Positions 48,033-56,758 of a DNA stretch of 64,000 bases are shown here, one piece after another (within the stretch, counting starts at the first letter, position 1; every line of letters starts with the position of its first letter). This DNA is from Campylobacter concisus ATCC 51562 (lineage in GTDB: Bacteria; Campylobacterota; Campylobacteria; Campylobacterales; Campylobacteraceae), in assembly GCF_000466745.1 (NCBI RefSeq), contig NZ_ANNI01000009.1:124001-188000 (forward strand). Direction: 5' to 3'. The notes beneath the pieces were generated by a model that made no database searches, had not been told where the DNA came from, and was given only the letters and a program-made list of their open reading frames with translations. A program made the translations under genes and the position numbers.

Positions 48033-49616
48033 CTACATCTTATCTTTAGCTGTAATTCCCATTATATTAAATGCTGTTTTTATCGAGATAGCAACGACTG
48101 CAAAGACTTTTAGTAAGCTATCTTCGTTTTCATTTCCAACCACACGGTTTTCATTATAAAATTTATGAAAGCTAGCAGCCAGCGACTTCAGATAGTCTGG
48201 GATCTTTTGAAGTTGCCTTGAAGTAAAAGCATCCTCTAAAATTTCAGGCAAGATTAGCGCTTCAAAAAGTAAATTTTTAGCATTTTCATCTAAGCATTCA
48301 AAGTCTGCATTTATCACGTCACAAACGCTCTTTTCAGCCTTTGTGAAGATTTGATTTATCCTAGCGTGAGCGTAGTTTATATAAAAGATAGGATTTGAGC
48401 TGTCCTCTTTTTTAAGCTCATCCACATCAAATTCCAAACTACTCGTATTTGCCTTGCTTATAAAGATAAATCTAAGTGCCTCAGCACCGATCTCACTTAC
48501 GATATCGCTCATTAGCACAGCATTACCAGCACGCTTGCTCATCTTGTATGGCTTGCCATCTTTTAGCAGGCTAACCATCTGCATAAGTATCACTTCAAGC
48601 TTGTTTTCATCGTATCCAAGAAAATTTATCGCAGCCTTTAGCCTTGCTATATATCCATGGTGATCTGCACCCCAAATGTTTATGTAGTGATCGAAATTTT
48701 TCTCAAATTTAGCGTTATGATAGATAATGTCGCCAGCTAGATATGTCGGTCTACCATCATTTCTAACCACAACCCTATCGTTATCGTCGCCAAGTGTAGT
48801 TGAAGCGATATAAGTAGCGCCCTCTTTTTCATACATTTGATTTGAACGTTTTAGCTTATTTATAGTTGGCTCTAAGCCATCATAAAGAGCTTTCTCACTA
48901 GCCCAGCTCTCTATAAATATCCCAACATCTGCTAAATCTTTTTTGATGATCTCAAGTACGATATCCTTGCCAAACTCGGCAAGCTCAAGGTTTCTGCTCT
49001 TGTCATAAAAAATTTCCTTGCCAAATTTCTCATTTGCAAGCTTAGCAATATCTAAAATATAATCGCCTCGGTAGTATTTCTCTGGATAGACGACATTTTC
49101 GTTAAAAAGCTGCTCTTTTGCCGCAAGCGATATCGAAGTACCAAGCAGGTCGATTTGATTACCAGCGTCGTTTATATAGTACTCTGTTGAGATAGCATAG
49201 CCAAGTCTTTTGCCAAGTCTTGCCAAAGTATCGCCGTAAACTGCGCCTCTAACATGTCCGATGTGAAGTGGTCCAGTTGGATTTGCGCTGATGTATTCTA
49301 TTAAATAGCTATCTTTTTTCACATCTTCTTTTGCAAAATTTTCGCTGTCTAGCAAAATTTGCTTTGAAATTTCATCTAAAAACTTGCTTTTTAGCTTGAA
49401 ATTTAAGTAGCCATTTACTGCACTAGCTTCAACTATTTTGCTATCACTAAATTTATCAGCAAACTCGCTAGATATCATAGCCGGTGACTTTCTTAACTCC
49501 TTTGCTAGACTAAAAAGTGGCGTAGCATAGTGGGCTAAATTTTTATCCTTTGGCTTTTCAAGCACAAATTCACGCTCTAAAACCTTTGAAATTTCAGCTT
49601 TTATTTTATTTTTCAA
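48033..49616 (-). CDS. argS: Arginyl-tRNA synthetase
   Basis: The 527-residue class I synthetase has an N-terminal Add1 domain (about 1-85), the HIGH-type motif NPTGPLHIGHVRGAVYGD near 110-127, an AGNQIDLLG segment, GADHHGYIARLKAA near 320, the KMSKS-like YKMSKRAGN near 357, and a C-terminal anticodon-binding domain with YAHARINQI and KFYNENRVVG. It starts at TTG nine bases after the tatA stop; no other start gives the full N-terminus. Last gene of the operon from gpmI. Confidence 0.96.
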   Translation of the reverse strand: MKNKIKAEISKVLEREFVLEKPKDKNLAHYATPLFSLAKELRKSPAMISSEFADKFSDSKIVEASAVNGYLNFKLKSKFLDEISKQILLDSENFAKEDVKKDSYLIEYISANPTGPLHIGHVRGAVYGDTLARLGKRLGYAISTEYYINDAGNQIDLLGTSISLAAKEQLFNENVVYPEKYYRGDYILDIAKLANEKFGKEIFYDKSRNLELAEFGKDIVLEIIKKDLADVGIFIESWASEKALYDGLEPTINKLKRSNQMYEKEGATYIASTTLGDDNDRVVVRNDGRPTYLAGDIIYHNAKFEKNFDHYINIWGADHHGYIARLKAAINFLGYDENKLEVILMQMVSLLKDGKPYKMSKRAGNAVLMSDIVSEIGAEALRFIFISKANTSSLEFDVDELKKEDSSNPIFYINYAHARINQIFTKAEKSVCDVINADFECLDENAKNLLFEALILPEILEDAFTSRQLQKIPDYLKSLAASFHKFYNENRVVGNENEDSLLKVFAVVAISIKTAFNIMGITAKDKM

Positions 49617-49624
49617 CTCTAAAC

Positions 49625-49846
49625 CTATGCGTTTTTAGTTGTTTCTTCTATTTTTTGACTATCGGCATTCTCTTCTTTATGCTCGACTTTCTCACTTTTT
49701 TCAGGGGTTGTATCCTCCATCTCAGCCTTAAAAGTCTTTATGCCTTTGCCTAGTCCTTTTGCAAGTTCTGGGATCTTCTTTGCTCCAAAAAGTAAAACAA
49801 TAATCGCTAAAACAACTAGCCAGTGACCAATACTAAAAGAACCCAT
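49625..49846 (-). CDS. tatA: Twin-arginine translocase subunit TatA
   Basis: The 73-residue protein has the TatA pattern: short N-terminus, a single membrane helix ([15 protein letters not shown], about residues 8-22), the conserved [21 protein letters not shown] amphipathic helix (about 20-40; key F-G and P-E) and a charged tail. It pairs with TatC, not in this window. It sits between gmk and argS as in C. jejuni. Confidence 0.95.
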   Translation of the reverse strand: MGSFSIGHWLVVLAIIVLLFGAKKIPELAKGLGKGIKTFKAEMEDTTPEKSEKVEHKEENADSQKIEETTKNA

Positions 49847-49896
49847 TTTTTCTCCTCAATAAATTTTTCAAAATGTTATCATAAATTCCTGAATTT

Positions 49897-50508
49897 CTAG
49901 CAATCTATCCACTCATCAATAACGCGTCTTAGATCTATTTTCGTGCTTTTTAACCTCATCGCTCTAAGAATTGATTTTAGGCCTTTATAACTCTTTTCAA
50001 TGTCATCATTTACCAAAAAATAATCATATTCTAAGATGTGCTCCATCTCGCCAACTGCGTTCATTAGGCGATTTTCTATCGTTTCGTCGCTATCAGTTCC
50101 GCGGTTTTTCAAGCGTTTTTTAAGCTCTTTTTTATTTGCAGTTGTGATAAAAACTGAAGTTATGTAGCTTCTAAATTTTTCAAGTGCGATGTGAAAGCCT
50201 TGTACGTCGATATCAAATATAACTATCTTCCCAGTTTCAAGTGCTGCTAAAACAGGCTTTAGACTCGTTCCATAATAGTTTTTATGCACCTGCGCCCATT
50301 CTAAAAATTCGCCCTTTTCTATGCCGCTTTTAAATTCATCTTCTTTTATAAAATAGTAATCCACTCCATCGACTTCACCTTCTCTTTTTGCCCTTGTCGT
50401 GCTTGAAATAGAAAAATAAAGATCCTTCTCTTCCTTTAAAAGACGACCCAAAAGCGTACTTTTCCCACTTCCACTAGGTCCAGAAACTACTAAAATTTGT
50501 CCTTGCAA
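49897..50508 (-). CDS. gmk: Guanylate kinase
   Basis: Phosphorylates GMP to GDP. The 203-residue protein has the P-loop VSGPSGSGKSTL at residues 8-19, SISSTTRAKREGEVDGVDYYF near 34-54 (GMP binding), FLEWAQVHKNYYGTS near 70 and IVIFDIDVQGF near 95. The start is TTG, directly after the stop of the acidic protein gene, with GAGGAAAAG upstream. Confidence 0.96.
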   Translation of the reverse strand: MQGQILVVSGPSGSGKSTLLGRLLKEEKDLYFSISSTTRAKREGEVDGVDYYFIKEDEFKSGIEKGEFLEWAQVHKNYYGTSLKPVLAALETGKIVIFDIDVQGFHIALEKFRSYITSVFITTANKKELKKRLKNRGTDSDETIENRLMNAVGEMEHILEYDYFLVNDDIEKSYKGLKSILRAMRLKSTKIDLRRVIDEWIDC

Positions 50509-51957
50509 CTACTTTTCCTCAAAACTTATATTTATCTTTATGTTCATATCTTTTAGCACATCTCTTAGCGAGCTTTCATTTAACGACTCATGGACGTGTT
50601 TTGTGATCTTTTTGGTTAGCTCTTCTTTATAGTCAGCATCGATTTTTGTTTCATCGCATGAGCTAGTTTGTGGTGCATTATTTAATCCAAATGCTGCTTG
50701 CATCGTATTTTCATCTATTTCCTCAATAGACGCTACATCAAAATTTGGGCTATCTAACATTTCTTCTTTAAAATTTTCTTCCTCAAATGTCTCATCTACC
50801 ACACCTAGATCTTCTTGAGCAAGGACTTCTTCAGAAATTTCTTCATGATCTTCTTTGTCTAGCTCTTTTTCAAGGTCTATATCTTCTTCCAAAGAAATGT
50901 CCTCTGCTTCTTTGGTAGATTCTTTATCTATATCTTCCTCTAAATTTTGACTAGCTTCATCTATCGAATTTGCCTCGCTGCTTTCAGGCCCAAAATTTTC
51001 ATCACTACCAAAATCAGTCTCTAGCTCATCAAAATTTTCGCTATCTTCGCTAGCTTCTTCGTTTAGCTCTTTATCCAAAGACTCGATCTCGCTGAGCTCT
51101 TTTTTACTTTGACTTATATCATCTACAAAGTCTTCACTAAGCTCAGTAGTTTCTAAATTTTGAGAATTTTGCTCGACCATTTTATCAAGCTCGTTTTTCG
51201 CCTCTTCATCCGCCAAGTCGCTCTCGCCCATATCATCTATCTCATCTACAAGCGAACTAAGCTCATCAAAGTCATTGCTATGCTCTTCTTTTATCACAGG
51301 CAGCTCATTGTTTTGCTCTAAGGATTTATCTATATCTTCTGAATCAGCCATATATTTGCTAGCTATGTCATTTATCATATCATCATCTATAAGTTCAGTG
51401 TCTGTTTCATCAAAACTAATATCTTTATCCTTTAAATCCTCGGCCTCTAGTTCACTTAGCTCCTCTTTTAAAAACTCATCGTCTAAAGCCTCGTTATCAA
51501 ATTTATCTGCCTTATCATCTTCTTTTTCTTTTGCTAAATTTTCAAGTCCCATGTCAATTTCTGGAAGCTCAAAATTTTCTAAATCATCAAAGTTTTTATT
51601 GCTTTCGTCAAAGTCATTAAAATTTGCAGGCTCATCTAATCCAAGCTCAAGTTCTTTATCATTGTCAGTATCTTTGTTTTGTTCAAACAAACTAATAAAT
51701 TCTGTTGGTAAAAAGGGCTTTTCAAGCATAACATCAGCAAAATCAGGCTTTTCGCCGCCTCTAGGTGCTAGATACATTATCTTTTGATTTAAATTAACAT
51801 CGCTGCTATCCATATCACTATCGATGATAATATAATCAAATTGATCGCCAACACTATTAACATCGTCAAATTCGCTATATTCTATGCCTAGCTTATTTAA
51901 ACTTAACGTTATAAGGCGAGAAACTGCTGGGTTTTTGTTTACAAGTGCAACTTTCAT
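50509..51957 (-). CDS. Highly acidic protein with degenerate receiver-like N-terminus
   Basis: A 482-residue cytoplasmic protein. Residues 1-95 resemble a CheY-like receiver (VALVNKNPAVSRLITLSLNKLG, IIIDSDMD near 49-56, MLEKPFLPTEF near 82-92) but lack the N-terminal acidic pair. Residues about 95-430 are a low-complexity tract of Glu, Asp, Ser, Leu and Asn. A more ordered end (about 445-482) reads like an amphipathic helix (KITKHVHESLNESSLRDVLKDM). C. jejuni has a highly acidic protein at the same place between fliR and gmk. Function unknown; flagellar context suggests a motility link. Confidence 0.8.
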   Translation of the reverse strand: MKVALVNKNPAVSRLITLSLNKLGIEYSEFDDVNSVGDQFDYIIIDSDMDSSDVNLNQKIMYLAPRGGEKPDFADVMLEKPFLPTEFISLFEQNKDTDNDKELELGLDEPANFNDFDESNKNFDDLENFELPEIDMGLENLAKEKEDDKADKFDNEALDDEFLKEELSELEAEDLKDKDISFDETDTELIDDDMINDIASKYMADSEDIDKSLEQNNELPVIKEEHSNDFDELSSLVDEIDDMGESDLADEEAKNELDKMVEQNSQNLETTELSEDFVDDISQSKKELSEIESLDKELNEEASEDSENFDELETDFGSDENFGPESSEANSIDEASQNLEEDIDKESTKEAEDISLEEDIDLEKELDKEDHEEISEEVLAQEDLGVVDETFEEENFKEEMLDSPNFDVASIEEIDENTMQAAFGLNNAPQTSSCDETKIDADYKEELTKKITKHVHESLNESSLRDVLKDMNIKINISFEEK

Positions 51958-52014
51958 GATCCCTCCTTGAAGAGCTTGAGGCTGTATTTTATGATAAATT
52001 TCATTGCTATTTAC

Positions 52015-52776
52015 TTAAAAAAATAGTGCTGGCATATCGTTTAAAATCTGCACCATCATATCAGTTATGATTTTTATAATGCCAGCTAAAATAGCTATCA
52101 AAACCGAAAAACCGATACTTACCTTAATAGGATAGCCAACAACTAATAGGTTAAATTGTGGCATAGTTTTCATAAGCATGCCAAAAATAGCATCTGAAAG
52201 TATAGAAAGTGCGATGATAGGAAAAGCCAGAACAAATCCAAACATAAAAAGATTACCAAAGAGCTTTAGGGCGTAGCTCATCACACCGCTTCTTGGATAA
52301 AAATCTCCAAGCGGTATAGCAGAAAGTGAAGTGGAGTAAAACTGTAATATCAAATGATGCCCATCAAGCATCAAAAATGCAAGAAGTGCAATAAAATTTA
52401 AAATATTTGCGATCACTGGCGAATTTGTACCAGTTTGCGGATCAAGCACTGAAGCCATCGAAAAACCCATAATCATAGAGATCTGCTCGCCCGCCATTTG
52501 AAGTATGGCAAAAACGATATTTAGCAAAAGTCCAGCACAAAGTCCGAGCATGGCCTCACTTAAAATTTCCATGATCAAAAAATTTATAGCGTGCTCATGG
52601 GTGTGAGATAATGGAAAAAGCACGATACAAAGGGCAAAAACTAGTAAAGTTTTTACGCTAAGTGGGATTTGATTGTGAGAAAAAAATGGAAAAAATACAA
52701 TAAGCCCGCTAAGACGTGCAAAAAGGAGCATGAAAGTTATGACTTTATCTGCTCCAAAAAACTCGACTAGCTCCAT
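52015..52776 (-). CDS. fliR: Flagellar export apparatus protein FliR
   Basis: FliR is part of the FliPQR export gate in the flagellar basal body. The 253-residue protein has about six hydrophobic segments, FARLSGLIVFFPFFSHNQIP near residues 20-39, an MAGEQISMIMGFSMASVLDPQTG stretch near 93-115 that is typical of FliR, and GYPIKVSIGFSVLIA near 212. It follows gpmI by 4 bases and precedes the acidic protein gene. Confidence 0.94.
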   Translation of the reverse strand: MELVEFFGADKVITFMLLFARLSGLIVFFPFFSHNQIPLSVKTLLVFALCIVLFPLSHTHEHAINFLIMEILSEAMLGLCAGLLLNIVFAILQMAGEQISMIMGFSMASVLDPQTGTNSPVIANILNFIALLAFLMLDGHHLILQFYSTSLSAIPLGDFYPRSGVMSYALKLFGNLFMFGFVLAFPIIALSILSDAIFGMLMKTMPQFNLLVVGYPIKVSIGFSVLIAILAGIIKIITDMMVQILNDMPALFF

Positions 52777-52780
52777 TATT

Positions 52781-54244
52781 TTATATTAACGCCTCGTCCA
52801 TCTCAGCTGGAATTTCAAGCCCCATGATCTTTAAAACACTAGGCGCGATGTTGTTTAGACCGCCATTTTTTACTTTTTTTACGCCATCAGCCATCACAAA
52901 ACAAAAGACATCATAGGTCGTGTGATTTGTCAGTAGCTCACCGCTGCTATCACGCATCTCTTCGCAGTTTCCGTGATCGCTCGTGATGATCATCGCATAG
53001 TTTTTCTCTTTTGCTTTAGCGTAAATTTCTCCAAGAGCCGTATCTACTGCCTCTACTGCCTTTATAGCGGCCTCGTAATTTCCAGTGTGCCCTACCATAT
53101 CGCCATTTGCGAAATTTACCACGATGAAGTCTTGTTCATCATCCATACCCTTTAGCACGGCTTTGCAAACCTCTGCAGCGCTCATCTCTGGCTTCTCGTC
53201 GTAGGTTTTTACTTTTGGGCTAGGGATAAGCACCCTTGTTTCGTTGCTGGCTAACTCCTCGATGCCACCGTTAAAGAAAAATGTTACGTGGGCGTATTTT
53301 TCAGTCTCAGCCGTGTGAAGCTGCCTTAGTCCAGCCGCTGCTATGACCTCGCTTAGAGTGTTTTTTATCTTTTCATTTTTAAATAGCACTTCAAAATTAA
53401 AATTTGCGTCGTATTCGGTCATGGTGATTAGATTTTTGATAGCAAAAGGTCGCTCAAACTCGCTAAATTTCTCTTCGCCCAGAGCCTGGCAAATTTCTCT
53501 TGCTCTATCATTTCTAAAATTTATTACGATCACGCCGTCATCTTCGCCTATGCCTTTAAAGCCATTAAAGCTTACTGGCTTTACAAACTCGTCAGTCACG
53601 CCCTCATCGTAGCTTTTTTGCAGATACTCACTTGGCGTTAAACTACTTAAATTTGCTCCATTTACCAAGCTATCATAGGCCTCTTTTACGCGCTCCCAGC
53701 GTTTATCTCTATCCATCGCGTAAAATCTTCCACAAACGGTAGCTACCTTAAATTTAGCCTCTAAGCTTTTTATGAAATTTATGCCGCTATTTGGGCTAAC
53801 GTCGCGTCCGTCAGTTATAGCGTGGGCAAAAACCTCGCAGCCATTTTTGCTAGCAAGCTCACACATACCATTAAAATGCTCCATATGAGAGTGCACGCCA
53901 CCATCGCTATAAAGCCCTATGACGTGAATTTTTTTGCACTTTTTAAAAAGAGCTTTTAAGGCTTCATTTTCTGCTATAGAGCCATCAGCGAAGCTGCGTG
54001 AAATTTTGACCAAATTTTGATACAAAACTCGTCCGCTTCCTATGCACATATGCCCTACTTCGCTGTTTCCCATCTGCCCTTCAGGTAGTCCCACAGCGTT
54101 TCCAGAGGTTTTTATGAGCGAGTTTGGAATTTCTTTAAAAAATTTCTCGTAATTTGGCTTTTTAGCCGCCTCAAATGCGTTAAATTTACCGCTTTTATTA
54201 AATCCAATACCATCAGTTATTATTAAAATAGTTTTTTGACTCAT
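52781..54244 (-). CDS. gpmI: 2,3-bisphosphoglycerate-independent phosphoglycerate mutase
   Basis: Interconverts 3- and 2-phosphoglycerate with two metal ions. The 487-residue alkaline phosphatase superfamily protein has ITDGIGFN at 7-14, GNSEVGHMCIGSGRV near 57-71 (catalytic Ser), HAITDGRDVSPNSG near 135, NFRNDRAREI near 240, NFANGDMVGHTGN near 385 and TSDHGNCEEM near 425. All metal ligands are visible. It is divergent from mraY over a shared promoter region. Confidence 0.96.
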   Translation of the reverse strand: MSQKTILIITDGIGFNKSGKFNAFEAAKKPNYEKFFKEIPNSLIKTSGNAVGLPEGQMGNSEVGHMCIGSGRVLYQNLVKISRSFADGSIAENEALKALFKKCKKIHVIGLYSDGGVHSHMEHFNGMCELASKNGCEVFAHAITDGRDVSPNSGINFIKSLEAKFKVATVCGRFYAMDRDKRWERVKEAYDSLVNGANLSSLTPSEYLQKSYDEGVTDEFVKPVSFNGFKGIGEDDGVIVINFRNDRAREICQALGEEKFSEFERPFAIKNLITMTEYDANFNFEVLFKNEKIKNTLSEVIAAAGLRQLHTAETEKYAHVTFFFNGGIEELASNETRVLIPSPKVKTYDEKPEMSAAEVCKAVLKGMDDEQDFIVVNFANGDMVGHTGNYEAAIKAVEAVDTALGEIYAKAKEKNYAMIITSDHGNCEEMRDSSGELLTNHTTYDVFCFVMADGVKKVKNGGLNNIAPSVLKIMGLEIPAEMDEALI

Positions 54245-54284
54245 TTTGAAAATTTATCCTTAATTTTAGATAATTTTTAAGGCC

Positions 54285-54292
54285 ATTATACT
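54285..54292. promoter_or_regulatory. Overlapping divergent -10 boxes for gpmI and mraY
   Basis: ATTATACT at 54285-54292 reads TATAAT on the minus strand (54290-54285, 41 bases before the gpmI ATG) and TATACT on the plus strand (54287-54292, 32 bases before the mraY ATG). One short palindrome-like core could serve both directions. Confidence 0.5.
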
Positions 54293-54323
54293 AAAATTGC
54301 TTTTTTTAAAAATAAAGGCTCTC

Positions 54324-55388
54324 ATGTTTTACTATATCTATGAAATTTTAAATTTTAATATCTTTCAATACATCACCGTCCGTGCTGGTATCGCTTTTTT
54401 CATCGCTTTTGCACTTACAACTTATTTGATGCCCAAATTTATCACTTGGGCAAAGGCAAAAAACGCCGCCCAGCCTATCTACGAGCTTGCCCCACAAACT
54501 CACCAAAAAAAGGCCAAAACGCCGACCATGGGCGGACTTGTTTTTGTCTTTACAGCCGTACTTTCCACGATAATTTGTGCAAGGCTTGATAACGCATTTG
54601 TCTTAACATCTCTCTTTTGCCTAGTTTGCTTTACGCTGCTTGGCTACAAGGACGATTACAGTAAAATTTTAGGAGCAAAAAACCACGCCGGCCTAAGCCC
54701 AAAAGCAAAGCTTTTTTTTCAGTTTTTAATAGCCTTTGTAATTTCTGTTTTTTTATATGCAAGTCATGAGCTTAGCACCGAGTTTTATCTACCTTTTTTT
54801 AAACAACCTATTTTAGATTTAAAAATTTTTGCCATTTTCTTTTGGACACTAGTCATAGTCGCTGCTTCAAATTCGGTAAATTTAACAGACGGGCTTGACG
54901 GGCTAGCTACTGTGCCATCTATATTTTCGCTTCTGACACTTGGCGTTTTTGCTTATATCTGCGGACACGCTGTCTTTAGCTCATATTTACTCTTGCCAAA
55001 GATCATAGGCGTTGGTGAAAGCGTTGTTGTCTCTTCAGCCCTAATTGGCTCATTGATGGGCTTTTTATGGTTTAACTGCCATCCAGCTGAAGTCTTTATG
55101 GGCGATAGCGGTAGCTTAAGCGTTGGAGCATATATCGGTTTTATGGGCGTTGCGACAAAAAACGAAATTTTACTCATCATCATCGGCCTCATCTTTGTCG
55201 TTGAAACCCTAAGCGTTATCTTACAAGTGGGAAGCTTTAAAATTTTCAAACGCAGAATTTTTCTCATGGCGCCCATACATCATCATTTTGAGATAAAAGG
55301 CTGGGCGGAAAATAAGATCATCGTTCGCTTTTGGATCATCGCACTTTTAGCAAATCTAATCGCATTAACTGCGCTAAAGATCAGATAA
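54324..55388 (+). CDS. mraY: MraY, phospho-N-acetylmuramoyl-pentapeptide transferase
   Basis: Makes lipid I in the cytoplasmic membrane. The 354-residue protein has about ten membrane helices, the conserved TPTMGGLVF near residue 70, [10 protein letters not shown] near 107 (Asp pair), [13 protein letters not shown] near 183, [17 protein letters not shown] near 254 and [13 protein letters not shown] near 314. The ATG at 54324 has AAAGG upstream; the family begins here rather than at the earlier TTG. It is followed by murD after 8 bases. Confidence 0.97.
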   Translation: MFYYIYEILNFNIFQYITVRAGIAFFIAFALTTYLMPKFITWAKAKNAAQPIYELAPQTHQKKAKTPTMGGLVFVFTAVLSTIICARLDNAFVLTSLFCLVCFTLLGYKDDYSKILGAKNHAGLSPKAKLFFQFLIAFVISVFLYASHELSTEFYLPFFKQPILDLKIFAIFFWTLVIVAASNSVNLTDGLDGLATVPSIFSLLTLGVFAYICGHAVFSSYLLLPKIIGVGESVVVSSALIGSLMGFLWFNCHPAEVFMGDSGSLSVGAYIGFMGVATKNEILLIIIGLIFVVETLSVILQVGSFKIFKRRIFLMAPIHHHFEIKGWAENKIIVRFWIIALLANLIALTALKIR

Positions 55389-55396
55389 GGAAAGTC

Positions 55397-56614
55397 ATGA
55401 GAAAATCGCTATTTGGCTATGGTGGCACGACAAAGGCTATCGCTAAAAATTTTACAAAAGACGGTCTTTGGGATATCTATGATGATAAATTTAGTGAAAT
55501 TTCTAAGGACGAGTTTGGCAATGCTCTTTTGCCAGTTAGCGAATTTGATCCAGCAAAAAGCGGCCTAGAGATACCAAGTCCAGGCATCCCGCCTCATCAC
55601 GAGCTTATTAAAGAAGCTAGAAATTTGGTAAGCGAGTATGACTATTTTTATGAAATTTATAAAGAAAATCTGCCATTTAATATCTGGATAAGTGGCACAA
55701 ACGGCAAGACTACGACAACCAAGATGACACAGCACCTACTAGATAGCAAGGGCTCAGTCATGGGCGGTAATGTTGGTATCGCACTAGCAAATTTAGATCC
55801 GCACGCTAAAATTTGGATACTTGAGACTAGCTCATTCACTCTTCACTACACAAATCACGCTACACCTGGTATCTACGTGCTTTTGCCGATCACTCCAGAT
55901 CATCTAAGCTGGCATGGTAACATGAGTGAGTATGAAAAGGCTAAGTTAAAGCCGCTTGCTAGCATGAGCGAAAGTAGCGTGGCGATAGTGCCTGAAATTT
56001 ACGCCAATACGCCAACAAAGGCAAAAGTGATTGCTTACAAAGACGAGAGCGATCTGGCTAAATTTTGCGGTGTAAGCGTAGATGATATAAATTTCAAAAC
56101 GCCATTTTTACTTGACGCGTTGCTAGCACTTGCGGTAGAGAAAATTTTATTTGACCGCTGCGATGTCGCGCTTTTAAATACCTTCGTCATCGAGGCAAAT
56201 AAGCTTGAAGAATTTAGCGATAAAAATGGCAGAATCTGGGTCAATGACACAAAAGCGACTAACATAGACGCAAGCATACAAGCCGTTAAACGCTACAAAG
56301 ATCATTTCATACATCTAATACTTGGTGGCGATGATAAGGGTGTTGATATGACGCCACTTTTTGAAGGCTTAAAGAGTTTAAGAGTAAAAATTTACGCCAT
56401 TGGCTCAAATAGTGACAAACTCATGAAATTAGCGACTAAATTTGGCATACCGGCTTTAAAATGCGATTTTTTACAAAATGCTGTAAATGAGATAAATAAA
56501 GAGCTAAAGACCAACGAGATAGCACTTCTTAGCCCGGCAGCTGCGAGCCTTGATCAGTTTAAGAGCTATGCCGAGCGAGGCGATAAATTTAAAGAGTTTA
56601 TAAAGGTGCTTTAA
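55397..56614 (+). CDS. murD: MurD, UDP-MurNAc-L-Ala:D-Glu ligase
   Basis: Adds D-glutamate to UDP-MurNAc-L-Ala in peptidoglycan synthesis. The 405-residue Mur ligase is at the short end for MurD, as usual in Campylobacterota. It has the ATP loop ISGTNGKTTTTKM near 100, LETSSFTLHY near 145, PITPDHLSWHGNMSEYEKAK near 167-186, VNDTKATNIDA near 290 and LSPAAASLDQFKSYAERGDKF near 378-398. The ATG at 55397 has AAGGA upstream. Confidence 0.96.
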   Translation: MRKSLFGYGGTTKAIAKNFTKDGLWDIYDDKFSEISKDEFGNALLPVSEFDPAKSGLEIPSPGIPPHHELIKEARNLVSEYDYFYEIYKENLPFNIWISGTNGKTTTTKMTQHLLDSKGSVMGGNVGIALANLDPHAKIWILETSSFTLHYTNHATPGIYVLLPITPDHLSWHGNMSEYEKAKLKPLASMSESSVAIVPEIYANTPTKAKVIAYKDESDLAKFCGVSVDDINFKTPFLLDALLALAVEKILFDRCDVALLNTFVIEANKLEEFSDKNGRIWVNDTKATNIDASIQAVKRYKDHFIHLILGGDDKGVDMTPLFEGLKSLRVKIYAIGSNSDKLMKLATKFGIPALKCDFLQNAVNEINKELKTNEIALLSPAAASLDQFKSYAERGDKFKEFIKVL

Positions 56615-56639
56615 ATTTACAAGCCCTTTTAAATAGCCT

Positions 56640-56690
56640 TGTCAAAAATAAAAACATGCAAATTTATGTTTTTGACATAAATTTTTACTA
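56640..56690 (+). terminator. Terminator-like stem-loop after murD
   Basis: AAAAACAT (56650-56657) pairs with ATGTTTTT (56666-56673) over an 8-base loop, extended by TGTC/GACA beyond a bulge, and AAATTTTTAC follows. It closes the mraY-murD unit before the accessory region. Confidence 0.5.
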
Positions 56691-56758
56691 TAAAGTTTTA
56701 TTGTTGAATACTTTTTAAGTTTGTGCTAATATTTAGCAAAAATTTCCAAGGAAGTTTA

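Noticed and set aside
51275..51787. Ser-rich plus-strand open frame of 170 codons
   Set aside because: It is the complement of the Asp/Glu/Ser codon tract of the acidic protein and has no independent support.
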